Made by a program: the position numbers and the translations under genes. DNA of 64,000 nt from Chondrosia reniformis. Taxonomy: Eukaryota; Porifera; Demospongiae; Chondrillida; Chondrillidae. The DNA lies in assembly GCA_947172415.1 (NCBI GenBank), contig OX359191.1, positions 5,952,001-6,016,000 of the forward strand, given 5' to 3'. Shown here in pieces: positions 25,801 to 34,865 of this stretch; position 1 is the first letter of the stretch, and the number at the start of each line of letters is the position of its first letter. Below the pieces are notes generated by a model. That model ran no database searches. It saw only the letters and a program-made list of their open reading frames with translations, and was not told where the DNA came from.

Positions 25801-26256
25801 CTACAGGCACCCTTCATGTGGTGTGCCAGTGTGAGCACTTGCGATAACGCCTCTGTTACTACACCTAATGCCTCTGGGTCCATGGGTGGGGAAAAATCGA
25901 CCAGGACTGCATGAGCTGTGAAAGAAATAAAGGATTCAAACAAGCTAAAATATGTAAACATGTTTAAAACATTTAAAGTAATGGAGTACAGCATTCAGGA
26001 TGACATGACATGTACAACTACTGTAAAGTTGCATGTCATGTTTATGTTTACATTGCTATTGAAATATGTCAAATGTTTTCTCATTAACTCAAAATTACTT
26101 TTTTCTATTAGCTACTGTAATTCAAGGTTCCCAACTTGCATATGAGATTAGATTTTATCTCATGAAACAATATCTATGACTAAAGATTTCTCGAAAAACA
26201 AATAACATACCTCCTTGGCTGTAGAATGGGATCTTATCCGGCTGCTTTCCTGTCAT
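16815..26256 (-). CDS. M1AP: M1AP, meiosis 1 associated protein (complete copy, about 527 aa)
   Basis: Eleven phase-consistent exons: 26256-26211, 25915-25758, 24938-24759, 24210-24021, 23366-23196, 22743-22658, 22232-22101, 18609-18496, 18031-17819, 17490-17259, 16876-16815, giving 527 codons (vertebrate M1AP is about 530). Diagnostic stretches include QFKHWLHDTTTEQEHIHIDL (exon 5), LLRPTTCWKLDWEDLETN (exon 8), LLVKPVVVSELYLPNMHP (exon 9) and MYNPLDVSSGLFTSL (exon 10), all recognisable against vertebrate M1AP. In mammals M1AP works in meiotic prophase with the SHOC1-TEX11-SPO16 group on recombination intermediates; that role is known for the family and not shown here. Intron 7 (3.5 kb) hosts fibrinogen-like gene C on the other strand. 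It shares a short divergent promoter with GOLT1. Least certain are the exon 9 donor (GTTTGA) and the choice of final exon, which is supported by conservation in all three copies. Confidence 0.88.
19080..19400 (-). mobile_element. Penelope-like element reverse-transcriptase fragment
   Basis: Minus-strand frame reading VIEDVEERHYPPPFWKWYVD followed by DNFTALPQEEIHQFHIQLN, with the YVDD box intact here, unlike the copy near 11655. Downstream the match continues out of frame (KDFPLRDLF-like, then LAHKVAV near 19085). It is a short relic only, about 100 codons, with no full element around it. It sits inside M1AP intron 7, upstream of fibrinogen-like gene C. Confidence 0.75.
19789..19798 (+). promoter_or_regulatory. 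TATA box of fibrinogen-like gene C
   Basis: TATATAAAGG lies 46 bp before the ATG, identical in sequence and spacing to gene B. Confidence 0.6.
19835..21187 (+). CDS. Secreted collagen-like / fibrinogen-like protein C (450 aa)
   Basis: Third intact paralogue, with the same architecture as the proteins at 4287 and 12136. The signal peptide has a Tyr (MKSFYKIVLLVLL) where A and B have Cys. The collagen segment and all Cys of the C-terminal domain are kept. Most differences from B fall in residues 297-386, for example I299K, Y304H, A307P and A385V by position in the alignment. This is the only member whose M1AP host is still intact: it lies antisense within M1AP intron 7, between host exons at 22101 and 18609. 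Transcription of the two could interfere or form sense-antisense pairs (inference). The ligand and tissue are unknown. Confidence 0.88.
   Translation: MKSFYKIVLLVLLHTVSKTDGKGTEPPTPPANESHCAASTGNHFVVVGPPGRDGRDGPPGPPGVDIQELRDLIHILTKEEMRNQSHHGNKECPSQNGTLLIEMLQELREITKALSATAQTQTQQNVNLVVKYDAICPNHTAPPPTTTATTTSLPTTAVVNSTLRTPSLPTLITPRSGNSKCIKGRSADTPADSCFEILKCDYFSKSGYYWIKVKHPTELNKVTPLLLFCSMDYSACNLRGAMRVAYLDTSQNHSCPSVLGETVQSGKKLCTVKSTGVACDSVQFPTYGIRHQRVCGQAKGYAYHWGPAFHYNTRTLNDAYTTGLSITSGPQNDRTHVWTYASGNRDISSGGSWNCPCASGPGNNPPLFIGHDYLCESGTHTSNSVKWYMENPLWDGQGCYTGSSCCSTSRMPWFWTDLPDVTDEDLEVRWCRGYADSNNIGIEHLELYIR
22302..22495. mobile_element. Small non-coding insertion (about 190 bp) in M1AP intron 6-7 region
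   Basis: This GC-richer stretch interrupts sequence that is continuous in the duplicate (near 14845). TAATACATA occurs at both edges (22293-22301 and 22488-22496), consistent with a target-site duplication. The ends read TATACCCCG and CATGGTATA, short imperfect inverted repeats. Inside lie GTTGCCGGGGCAAC (a hairpin) and a 14-bp inverted pair, TTATACCACGGCGC with GCGCCATGGTATAA. No coding capacity. It is a non-autonomous foldback element, inserted in copy 1 only, so after the duplication or lost elsewhere. Confidence 0.65.
24981..25129. repeat. Foldback element, family 1, in M1AP intron 2
   Basis: It starts TCTTTTGAAAGGATCAT and ends ATGATCCTTTCAAAAGA, a long near-perfect inverted repeat. The core is GAAGAAGACCCTCAAGGTCG. 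The right flank AGTTTGACACAGTTATAAG then AAATCCTTATTC is the reverse complement of the left flank of the 6383 copy, which shows that the full element extends beyond the inner inverted repeat. Confidence 0.75.
25230..25287. repeat. 23-bp-arm palindrome in M1AP intron 2
   Basis: Arms at 25230-25252 and 25265-25287 are complementary with one mismatch around a 12-bp loop; the inner part reads TAGAGGCTCAGG / CCTGAGCCTCTA. A looser relative occurs at about 27425-27545 in GOLT1 intron 2 (AATAGAGGCCCAGCC ... GCCTGGCTTCTATGTG), so this is another small foldback family. Confidence 0.7.
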
Positions 26257-26388
26257 ATCTACTCGTGACAAAAATTAAATTTAGCGCCAAAAAAGCTTTG
26301 TAAAATAGTAACGAAAACGTATTCGTTTAAACGAAGATAATTGTGGTGGTTGCCTTGTTCTCGTTGATCGACGCAAGGACTGCAGAGA
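26257..26388. promoter_or_regulatory. Short divergent promoter M1AP / GOLT1
   Basis: Only 132 bp separate the two start codons, which point in opposite directions. The spacer contains GCGCCAAAA at 26284-26292, the reverse complement of TTTTGGCGC, which matches the E2F consensus TTTSGCGC. No TATA box is obvious for either gene. Control by E2F is inference from the motif only. Confidence 0.6.
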
Positions 26389-28349
26389 ATGCTTGACTTA
26401 ACAGATATGCAGAGTAAGGGATGGTCGATGAGTTGTACAATCAGATTAACTAAGATTGACCGTATCTATTAAGAAGCTGACCATATTGGTTGTCAAAGAG
26501 ATGGATGAGTTTTAATCAGAAATACTTTTGTTAATTATGTCTTTAGCCAAATAGTCATAATCTTAAAACAAAACTAGAAAGCTGGATAATAATTTTCTTG
26601 TACTGTATAAGCATTTTAGTTAGATAATAAGGTTAAATGTATTCTTAAGTATCGTTAGTTATTATATTTTTTAAGTGTCTCCTGCTCTACCTTTCCTTAG
26701 AGATTGGTGTGGGTCTGACAGGTTTTGGGGTTGCTTTCCTCTTCCTCGGAATAGTACTCTTCTTTGACAGAGGTCTCTTAGCCATGGGCAATGTGAGTTC
26801 TAGTCTGTCTAGTTTGCAAGGCTGTAGATGATATTGCCCAATACAGTGATTTCAGCATTGATAGATGATATTGATGTAGATGATATTGCCCAATACAGTG
26901 ATTTCAGCATTGATAGATGATATTGATGTAGATGATATTGCCCAATACAGTGATTTTAGCATTGATAGATGATATTGATGTAGATGATATTGCCCAATAC
27001 AGTGATTTCAGCATTGATAACTGACCAACTGGAGCAACCTATTGCATGTAGTCCCTGCTGGCCAGTTTATGTGCAAATTAACTGTATGGTTGAATGTCTA
27101 TATGTATGATTATTGAGCAGAGGTGTGTTAAATGGCATGTATGTACAGGGTTGCATAGAGGGGTAGGGGGAGGCGGGGACAGATTTTGCCCCCCCTAGAC
27201 TTTGGGAAGTTAATATATAGCTTAATATTATACAGATTTTGCCCTCCAGATTTTTGGGAAGTCTTAATATTGTATACGTACGTACCATTGCCCTCCTCCC
27301 CTAAATTTTGAAATATTTCATTTTGCCCCTCCCCCTGGCCCCAAGTTCTGCATGCAGCCCTGATGTACGTAGGTAGTGCATGCTACAGCCAAATGTTGGG
27401 CCTTATGAAAATAGACATACATATGCAGTGTATTTGTCCAAATAGAGGCCCAGCCTTGTTCAAAACTGTCTTCTATTTACGAATAGTCCAGGGGCTCTAA
27501 ATGAGACCATGCTTCTATTCAAGCCTGGCTTCTATGTGGGCAAATACGGTTTGTAGATATTATGATATCTGGAGTTATTTTGGTTTTTGTAGATTCTCTT
27601 TGTAGCTGGTATATCTTGCATAATTGGACTTAATGGTACATTCAACTTTTTCTTTAAGTCTGAAAAGATTAAAGGAAGTATGTTCTTTTTTGCTGGTATA
27701 TTTGTTGTCCTGTTTGGATGGGCAATAATTGGATTCCTCATAGAATTATATGGCATTTATTTATTATTTGGGTAAGTGTGTCTATTTATTAAAAAATACA
27801 TCATTTATGATTTGTAGAGCAGTACATATATGATCAGTTTTACAGTACATTTATATTTGCTGTTGTTCATAATTTTAATTCATTGTTCTATTGATCTCTG
27901 ACAATTTAGAGGGTTCTTTCCAGCCCTAATAGCATTCTTCAGAAGGGTTCCAGTCATCGGGTCACTTCTCAATCTCCCAGGAATCAGCACAGTAAGTGTC
28001 ATCTGCAAATTTACTACACTAAACAGTATTCTTATTCTCCTATTACCACTTTTTTCTTCAATTTGTGTACTTATCTCAAAGGGTTGGAAACTTTAGTTAC
28101 AATTTACAATTTTGTAGTCCTTGGAATTATGATAGTACACGACAGTTCTCATACTCATACTATACAATAGGATGTCTTCTACATAATTCCAAGAACTATG
28201 AAATCGTAAATTGTAATTATTTACATAAGAGTCCGGAACTACACAAGAAGTTAGAACATGTGATTGTTTGAATGTTTCAGTCATGCATGTATCCTTCCTT
28301 TCTGTAGGTTGTTTCAAAACTAGAAGGCTCAAACTCTTCAATGGTATAG
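26389..28349 (+). CDS. GOLT1B: GOLT1, Got1-family vesicle transport protein (139 aa)
   Basis: Five exons: 26389-26413, 26701-26792, 27593-27771, 27910-27991, 28308-28349, all phase-consistent, total 420 bp including stop. The protein begins [18 protein letters not shown] and ends [10 protein letters not shown] then SNSSMV, closely following animal GOLT1B (138 aa). Four hydrophobic segments are visible, including [13 protein letters not shown] and [14 protein letters not shown]. Got1 proteins are small tetraspanning membrane proteins of the ER and Golgi that support ER-to-Golgi vesicle traffic. Intron 2 holds a 52-bp minisatellite and intron 4 a foldback sequence. It is divergent from M1AP and head-to-tail with the PP2A gene 334 bp downstream. 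Whether it is GOLT1A or GOLT1B is not decidable from sequence alone; sponges probably have one gene. Confidence 0.93.
26824..27019. repeat. 52-bp minisatellite, about 3.8 copies
   Basis: The unit starts GTAGATGATATTGCCCAATA and repeats at 26824, 26876, 26928 and 26980 (last copy partial), with only one or two substitutions between copies. It is contained in GOLT1 intron 2. Confidence 0.95.
27130..27370. repeat. Dispersed repeat with G/C runs and TGCAGCCCTG end
   Basis: Poly-C/G runs (TTTTGCCCCCCCTAG, TTTTGCCCCTCCCCCTGG) end in GCATGCAGCCCTG. Similar stretches occur at about 32905-33000 (GAGGGGGCAATGCCCCCTTC) and 35975-36035 (TATGCAGCCCTGG). It has no frame. It is probably a short interspersed element whose class I cannot tell. 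Confidence 0.45.
28094..28231. repeat. Foldback sequence in GOLT1 intron 4
   Basis: Arms of about 36 bp, containing ACAATTTACAATTTTGTAG and TCGTAAATTGTAAT, pair with a few mismatches (CTTGGAATTATG with CATAATTCCAAG is exact). The loop is about 60 bp. The arrangement is that of a small MITE. Confidence 0.7.
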
Positions 28350-28682
28350 GTGTTACTTTAGATATATGACACTGTTATATAGGAGATGTTTATTGAATTT
28401 TTGTTTAGTTGTGTAATTTTGCTTACCGCAAACGCGTTACCTAGCGTTCTCGTCGCTTACGTAGTCTACACGTGTAAGTGATTAAAAAGTGTGAGGGAGG
28501 AATAGTTGTGACATATAGTTATAAACTTTTTGGACGACAAATAGGTAAGATTTTAGCTTAAAGTTATAAAGTTTAGCCTAAAATTTATGTCTAGTACTAA
28601 TTTTAGATAAAATAGCCTAATTTTTTCAGTAACGTTATTCTCTTTCTTCTCCTTTCTAGGAGCTTCGTGTGTGAGAGCCTAG
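28350..28682 (+). promoter_or_regulatory. PP2A upstream region with a probable 5' UTR intron
   Basis: A donor-like CAAATAG|GTAAGA at about 28543 and an acceptor-like CTTCTCCTTTCTAG at about 28660 bracket an intron of about 115 bp that would end 22 bp before the ATG. No TATA box is seen. The stretch has locally higher CG content (AACGCGTTACC, GTCGCTTACG near 28430-28465) than the surrounding AT-rich DNA. Confidence 0.5.
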
Positions 28683-29612
28683 ATGGCGGATAAGGCATGG
28701 ATACAAGATTTGGACCGCTTCATTGAGCAACTTAGGGAATGTAAACAACTCACTGAAGAAGAAGTACGAAAATTGACCGATAAAGCTAGAGAAATTTTAT
28801 CAAAAGAAGGTAATGTACAGGAAGTTAGGAGTCCAGTTACGGTCTGTGGTGACGTTCACGGACAATTCCACGATCTCATTGAATTGTTCAGAATAGGGGG
28901 GAACTCTCCCGATACAAATTACCTATTCATGGGCGACTACGTGGATAGGGGCTATTATTCGGTTGAAACTGTTTCACTTTTGGTAGCTCTAAAGGTTAGG
29001 TTCCCCGAAAGGATTACCATTCTCAGAGGCAACCACGAGAGTCGACAAATCACCCAAGTTTACGGGTTTTACGACGAGTGTCTCCGAAAATACGGGAATC
29101 CGAACGTTTGGAAGTACTTTACTGATTTGTTTGACTACCTCCCGCTCACTGCTCTCGTGGATAGCCAGATATTCTGTCTTCACGGCGGCCTCAGCCCAAG
29201 TATCGATACACTGGACCACATCAGGTCCCTTGACCGTCTGCAGGAGGTGCCTCATGAAGGACCGATGTGTGACCTGCTGTGGTCTGATCCGGATGACAGG
29301 GGAGGCTGGGGAATCAGTCCACGTGGAGCTGGTTACACCTTTGGCCAAGACATTTCTGAGAATTTCAACCACACTAATGGTCTGACTCTTGTCAGCCGGG
29401 CCCACCAGCTGGTCATGGAAGGGTACAACTGGTCTCACGAGAGAAATGTGGTCACCATATTCAGTGCTCCCAACTACTGCTATCGCTGTGGCAACCAGGC
29501 AGCTATAATGGAGCTGGATGATGGCTTGAAGTACACATTCCTCCAATTTGATCCCGCCCCTCGAAGAGGAGAACCCTTGGTTACTAGAAGAATTCCTGAC
29601 TACTTTATGTAA
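28683..29612 (+). CDS. PPP2CA: Protein phosphatase 2A catalytic subunit, intronless coding region (309 aa)
   Basis: The length (309 aa) and sequence match the PP2A catalytic subunit almost residue for residue. Metal-site motifs are present in order: GDVHG (nt 28848-28862), GDYVDRG, GNHE, then the loop YRCGNQAA. It is the serine/threonine phosphatase core that assembles with scaffold and B-type regulatory subunits. It is PP2A rather than PP4 or PP6, as shown by [30 protein letters not shown] and PAPRRGEP. The C-terminal tail reads [11 protein letters not shown], whereas human PP2A ends HVTRRTPDYFL. Thr304 is thus Ile and the terminal Leu309 is Met, the two positions that carry tail phosphorylation and carboxymethylation; Tyr307 is kept. 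The coding region has no introns. A retrocopy origin is possible, but a likely 5' UTR intron argues against a fresh one. Confidence 0.96.
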   Translation: MADKAWIQDLDRFIEQLRECKQLTEEEVRKLTDKAREILSKEGNVQEVRSPVTVCGDVHGQFHDLIELFRIGGNSPDTNYLFMGDYVDRGYYSVETVSLLVALKVRFPERITILRGNHESRQITQVYGFYDECLRKYGNPNVWKYFTDLFDYLPLTALVDSQIFCLHGGLSPSIDTLDHIRSLDRLQEVPHEGPMCDLLWSDPDDRGGWGISPRGAGYTFGQDISENFNHTNGLTLVSRAHQLVMEGYNWSHERNVVTIFSAPNYCYRCGNQAAIMELDDGLKYTFLQFDPAPRRGEPLVTRRIPDYFM

Positions 29613-30144
29613 ATATTTCTGTCTAGGGATAAGCTGTGTAGCCTAACAGCTGCATACATTGTGGCAACTCAAATTTCTATACTAAACTTACTTACTAGGA
29701 ACGATTATGCGTATGTCTTTAAGTGCTCATCTCAAATCTGTGTTTGCATCTAACTAACTTATTGTAGACTTTGTTTGTTATACAGTAATATTTGTATGTA
29801 CCCCTATTATTGTAAATTATTGAGAATGCTATAGAGTGAAGTTACATGTATGTAAATAATAGCACTTATCAGAAGTATCATGATAGCATATACAGTGGGT
29901 ATAACCCTGTGTGAATACTTTCTACATACATATCACAGTATCATGACTTCTGATGTACGTAGTATATGAAGCAGAAGGGTGTTACTAGATGCTCTCCACA
30001 ATCTCATGCGAGAGGTCTTGCTTATTTACGTGTACCTGCCACCTTACATTAGAGGTGACACTAACACTGTATAGTACATCAATCATTGGCACAACATAAC
30101 ACAAAATTACAACATTACAAGAGTTGTTACTTGTTAACAAGGTT
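29613..30144. other. Convergent 3' intergenic region, PP2A / RECQL
   Basis: AT-rich, no frame or RNA gene seen. A weak inverted pair, ATCAGAAGTATCATGA near 29869 and TCATGACTTCTGAT near 29942, could fold. Confidence 0.5.
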
Positions 30145-33100
30145 TCAATCACTGTCACTTAAAATAATTAGGTCACTACTACTTGCATCTACTCTACTCA
30201 AGTCTGCATTCTGTGGAAGAGTAACGGGAGATTCTTTCTTCCTTTTACCTCTCAAACTTGTCAACTGGCTCATTGTTGATTCAAATTCATCATCCGAATC
30301 TTCAAAGGGGGGCCTTTTCCGACTAGCACTGTCTCCTAGACTAGTACGGTTTGATGAAGAATTGGTAAATGATAGACTTTTGTAGTTTACTTTAGCAGAA
30401 GACATTTTCTTTTCAGATTTATCACCAGATAAGCTACTGTTACCATGCTCAGCAATCCTAGTTGAAACCCAGTCGGATGGCTTTGGTGCAGAGGATCTCT
30501 TTGCCTTCTTTCTCAGCAGCTGTAGTACCTCTGGGTTGGGCATCTGTACTGAGAGCTTGCCAGCCATCAGTTGAGGAGCCTTGGGCCCAAGCTTAAGGTA
30601 GGAGCATGTTGAGTAGGGGGTAAAGTGAAAATCTTCTTGTAAGACTTCCATCAGAACACCATGCACTATAGCAAATTCTATTGTATCTGAAGTAAAATGG
30701 CTAAACTTAGAAGTTTGTTGCTTGTTCCATCCATCAAACAGCTTCAAAGCTGTCAATCTCTGACTTGCTTGCCTTATCACATCAATAAAGCTCCTAAGTA
30801 GGTCTGTAATATCAACCAGGGACAAACTAGACTTTTGTACAGCACTTGCAGTCCCATCTACAGACTCCCTCTGCAGTGCTGCAGTGGCACACACATCACA
30901 CATGACATCACAGTCAGTCTGCTTCCAGACATCCCCAAAATGCTTGGCTAAACAGGCTCTTCTGCATTCCCCATTTCCATGGCAATATCCAATTATGGAG
31001 TATAGATTCCTCAGTCCATTCATATCTTGAAAGTTCATGACACTTTGTTTGAAAGAGTCAAAGGGTCGATAAAATATGATGCAGTGTGCCTTTTGTCCAT
31101 CTCTACCTGCCCTCCCACTCTCTTGATAGTAGTTCTCCACTGACTTGCTGAGAGTATGATGGAGAACAAACCTGACGTCTGGCTTGTCGATACCCATTCC
31201 AAAAGCTATAGTGGCCACAATGACCTACATACATAGCATAATATTGGTAAGTACCAGTGAATAATCAGTAACACAAGATTTAAGCAATACATTTATGAGT
31301 AATACAACTACATATTACATCTATTTTACAGTAAAACACTTATAGGGAAGTAAACCTAGTGAAAGCTTTGGATGAGGAAACGTGAGTTTTCTACTTCTCT
31401 TCTTCTCCACTGGGGCAGACAACTGTTTCAGGGAATACCGCCCTTTATTAGTGACACCGGAAGTTCTTGAACCCTTAGATCCTTATTAATGTATATAAAA
31501 CTATATTTCAATCTAATATACAGTTAGTCAATCATTTAATGGTTAGTTACACTTATATATTGCTCAACTTATATTGGGGACAAGATAGTACAAAGAACAG
31601 TAAATTTGCACTCTATACTAGCAGAGATATAAAGTACAGAAATGCATAGTGTATGGTACAATCTATACTTATGTACTTACGTACATAAAGCTAATGTACA
31701 TACATATATGTACCTAATAATATAACTTGATTATATTTCAACAATATAATTCTGTTTGGTGATACAAAAAACGACTATGTTATATCAATATAGGTACATT
31801 TACATCCATAGATAGCATTACTAGTCTTAGAGGAGGTAAATTAATAGGTAACATTGTGTAAAGTAATACTCCCTTGCATGGATGAGTTTATAATAAAGAT
31901 AACAGCTATAGAGTTCTGAGATCATTGCAGTACAGAGTGTTAAAATATCAATGAGCTACGTAACTTTGACACTCTACCAAATGGTAGCAATTAGTCAAAA
32001 GGAAAGATATGACTAATTGAATTATGTCTACTGCTTTGAACTTCAAGGGGCTTAGGAGACTAGGAAATCATATTTGCTAACTTTCACAATTCCAGAAAAC
32101 CATTTTTTGTGTACATCAGTCCTGCTGGTTGGACTTTTGTCGGCATGGTAACTGGCAGCCCTGATCCCTTGCATCTTCAGTCTGTCAGCAACATCATCTG
32201 AGTCTTTCTTAGTCAAAGTGTAGATGATGCCTTTAATGGAAGACAAATGAACCCTTTGAACATGATACACCCTCACTTAAGAACACAGGTATATGGTTGC
32301 TAGGTAACCTTATTAGCTGTATTTACATATTCAAACTGTTACAATAACAAAATACCATATTTGGCAGGCATCAATGTATACGTAGCTATATATATCAAAT
32401 AAGGGACAGACATGCAATAAGTTTAGCTTGCTCAGCAAAGCCCTGTCAGACAGTCTACCAACACATCCTAGCAACTACTTAATATATACCCAACATTACA
32501 TCATCTCAACTGTGAGTCACAGGATTCTGCCTGGTGAACTTACAGACATATACTCAGATTACACTAGTTTCCAGTCCACTCACCACACTGGTTAGGGAAC
32601 TCCTCCTTAATGACCTTTGCTATCTGTTCAATAAGACTTTTGGCATCCTTGGGTTTCTTTCTCACCTCATAGTACAGGTTGGGTCTGTTGTATGTCGACT
32701 TGAACACCAAGGCAGACTGTATATTTAGGATGTTCTTCACATCCTCCAGCACCCTGCTGGTGGCTGTAGCAGTCAGGCCCAAGAATGGAACACTCTTAAA
32801 CTGCCTCTTTAGCACATTCAGGAACTGTAAATATCATTTAAATGTTACACAAATCAGGGTTTTGTTTAGAAAATTATCACAAGGTGGAAATATACTACAG
32901 TAAACTTTGAGGGGTGCAATATGTAAAAATTGGCAATTTGACTTTTTTCAAAGGGGGCAAAAGGTTTTTAAGAGGGGGCAATGCCCCCTTCCCCCCAAAT
33001 ATACCCTACAGAAACAAAATATAAAATGTAAGCAGGCTTAGTTGTTACCTCCACAACACTGAGATATAAATATGTGGTGGTTCAGAAGTTGAGGCAGGAT

Positions 33101-34434
33101 AATACCGTGCTAATCTCTTCTTTACTAACAACTATATTATAAGCTATACTCAATTAGTGATAACAGACACTAATAGATAACTCTAAGGACCAACAATATA
33201 TTAATATGCACCCTTTATGAAATACAATACCTGATGTCTACTCCTTAGAAAAATTCAAATACTATTATTATGTACACATACGTATACTGATGTAAAGGCA
33301 TACCTTATAGTCAGGTCTGAAGTCATGCCCCCACTGCGATGTGCAATGCACCTCATCAATAACTATACAAGAGAGTAGACCCTTCTCGTAACTCTTCTCA
33401 AGTTTATTCATAAACATCTTGCTCTTGGCAATCTTCTCTGGTGTGACGTAGAGAAGCTTCAAGGAGCATTCAGGGCTGACCATTTCAGAATGAACCAGTT
33501 TTACATCTTCCTTGCTACTGGTACCCGTCAACATTTTAGCTACGATTCCTGAAAAATTGTGGATCGAAAATATTAGGGTATGTTTATATGCAATATATTT
33601 GTTCATTACTACAGGTGGCCTGTTGGTCTAGGGGTATGATTCTCGCTTTGGGTGCGAGAGGTCCCGGGTTCAAATCCCGGACAGGCCCTTTTTAACCTCC
33701 TTTTTTCCATTTCAAAAAAGGAAAAAACTAAACGTACCAAACTTATCAGCAGCTCGCAGTTGATCTTCCATCAGGGAAATAAGGGGAGTGATAACAAGAC
33801 TGAATCCATCAGACAAGGCCGCTGGCAGCTGGTAACAGAGACTTTTCCCACCTCCAGTTGGCATAATCAGGATGACATCATTCCTAGCCATAGTAGCATT
33901 AATACAAGACCGCTGGAAAGGCCTAAAGGACTTCATTCTGAAGACACTACTCAGAGTATCCTGAGCCCTTTCTGTCCATTCAAACGTGTCATTCTCCCAA
34001 TCCCTTGCTGACTTAGAATTTGGTTGAGAGGATTTCAGAAATTTAAAGCTAGATAAATCTGATCTTATAGATGAATTGCTGAGTAACTCGTTTTTCCTAA
34101 TCAACAACTGCTCTTTCTCCTCCTAAGAACATAAAGCAGAGAACCTGTATAATCGCTTATATGTCATAAGAGAAAGAGTAGTAATGACTCTTAGATTTTG
34201 ACTTTCATTAAACTACATATTCAAGAAGAATAAAATAGGGTTTTGTTGTACATTACCCTACTAGAAAGATACCTACAAAGATAAAGTCACTGTGTATATG
34301 TAGACTAAAGGCTTCATTACCTTCAGCACTTTAATCCGCTGAATATGCTCATCAATCTCTATCTGAATGCTCACTAGCTGTACGTCGATATCATCCAATT
34401 CCTCATTTTGCTGCTCTACTGAAACCCGTTCCAT
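30145..34434 (-). CDS. RECQL: RECQL (RecQ1-type DNA helicase, about 737 aa)
   Basis: Six phase-consistent exons: 34434-34321, 34122-33738, 33548-33304, 32824-32584, 32230-32082, 31224-30145. ATP-dependent 3'-5' helicase acting on replication and repair intermediates. Visible: an N-terminal coiled coil (residues 1-48), as in vertebrate RECQL; Walker [15 protein letters not shown] (about 125-138); the Walker B box IDEVH (about 230-234); GLTATAT; and motif [12 protein letters not shown]. Zinc-binding Cys occur in ECRRACL and CDVMCDVC, and a winged-helix region follows (YLKLGPKAP). The start is chosen because the first exon aligns in length and heptads with human RECQL. The Ser/Lys-rich C-terminal tail (about residues 600-737) is longer than the human tail. 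The exon 5 donor (AAA|GTTAGC) is the weakest junction. Intron 2 contains a tRNA-Pro on the opposite strand. The gene is divergent from MED25. Confidence 0.95.
33617..33688 (+). tRNA. tRNA-Pro (UGG)
   Basis: 72-nt cloverleaf: acceptor arms GGCCTGT and ACAGGCC, discriminator C, anticodon stem CTCGC/GCGAG around loop TTTGGGT (anticodon TGG, reads CCA), and B box GGTTCAAATCC. A T run follows directly (CTTTTTAA), suitable for RNA polymerase III termination. It lies in RECQL intron 2, antisense to that gene. Confidence 0.97.
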
Positions 34435-34865
34435 TTTCTCATTAAGTTAATGCTAGGAGTCTACACAGTTAAAAGAGATGGCGGTAAGGCCTCGTGGTGT
34501 TAGATCCTTCATATAACGCAATCGAGTTCACTTTTGGGTCATTCGAAGCAGAGAAAAACGAGTTGTAATTCGTTATCTAAGTATAGATTATCTATACGTA
34601 TGATCTAAGCGTATGTGGATTGGTTAACCAAATTATTATTAGGTATTCCCAATACCATAACAATTACGAATCATAAACTTACAGATCTGTCCACAATATA
34701 ACAGACAATAGCAATGGACTACAATTTTGCGCCATTTTTAAAGTCTGTCGCAATAGTTCCAGTTTACCACAATTTGAAAATTAAAGATCCAGAGGAAGAA
34801 ATCTATCGTATATAGAACTTATCTCGAGGGAGTCCACGTGGTAGCATTATCTATGTAACAAGATA
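34435..34865. promoter_or_regulatory. Divergent promoter RECQL / MED25
   Basis: 431 bp between two start codons pointing outward. It contains GAGATGGCGGTAAG at about 34479, resembling a YY1-type ATGGCGG element. It also contains TTTTGCGCCATTTTT at about 34723. No TATA box is evident for either gene. Factor identities are inference from motif resemblance. Confidence 0.55.

Noticed and set aside
28989..29546. 185-codon minus-strand frame opposite the PP2A gene
   Set aside because: An antisense shadow of a highly conserved coding region; the composition follows PP2A codons and no family is recognised.
28683..29612. PP4 or PP6 catalytic subunit
   Set aside because: Length 309, [10 protein letters not shown] and the RRxPDYF tail are PP2A features; PP4 and PP6 have different N-terminal regions and tails.
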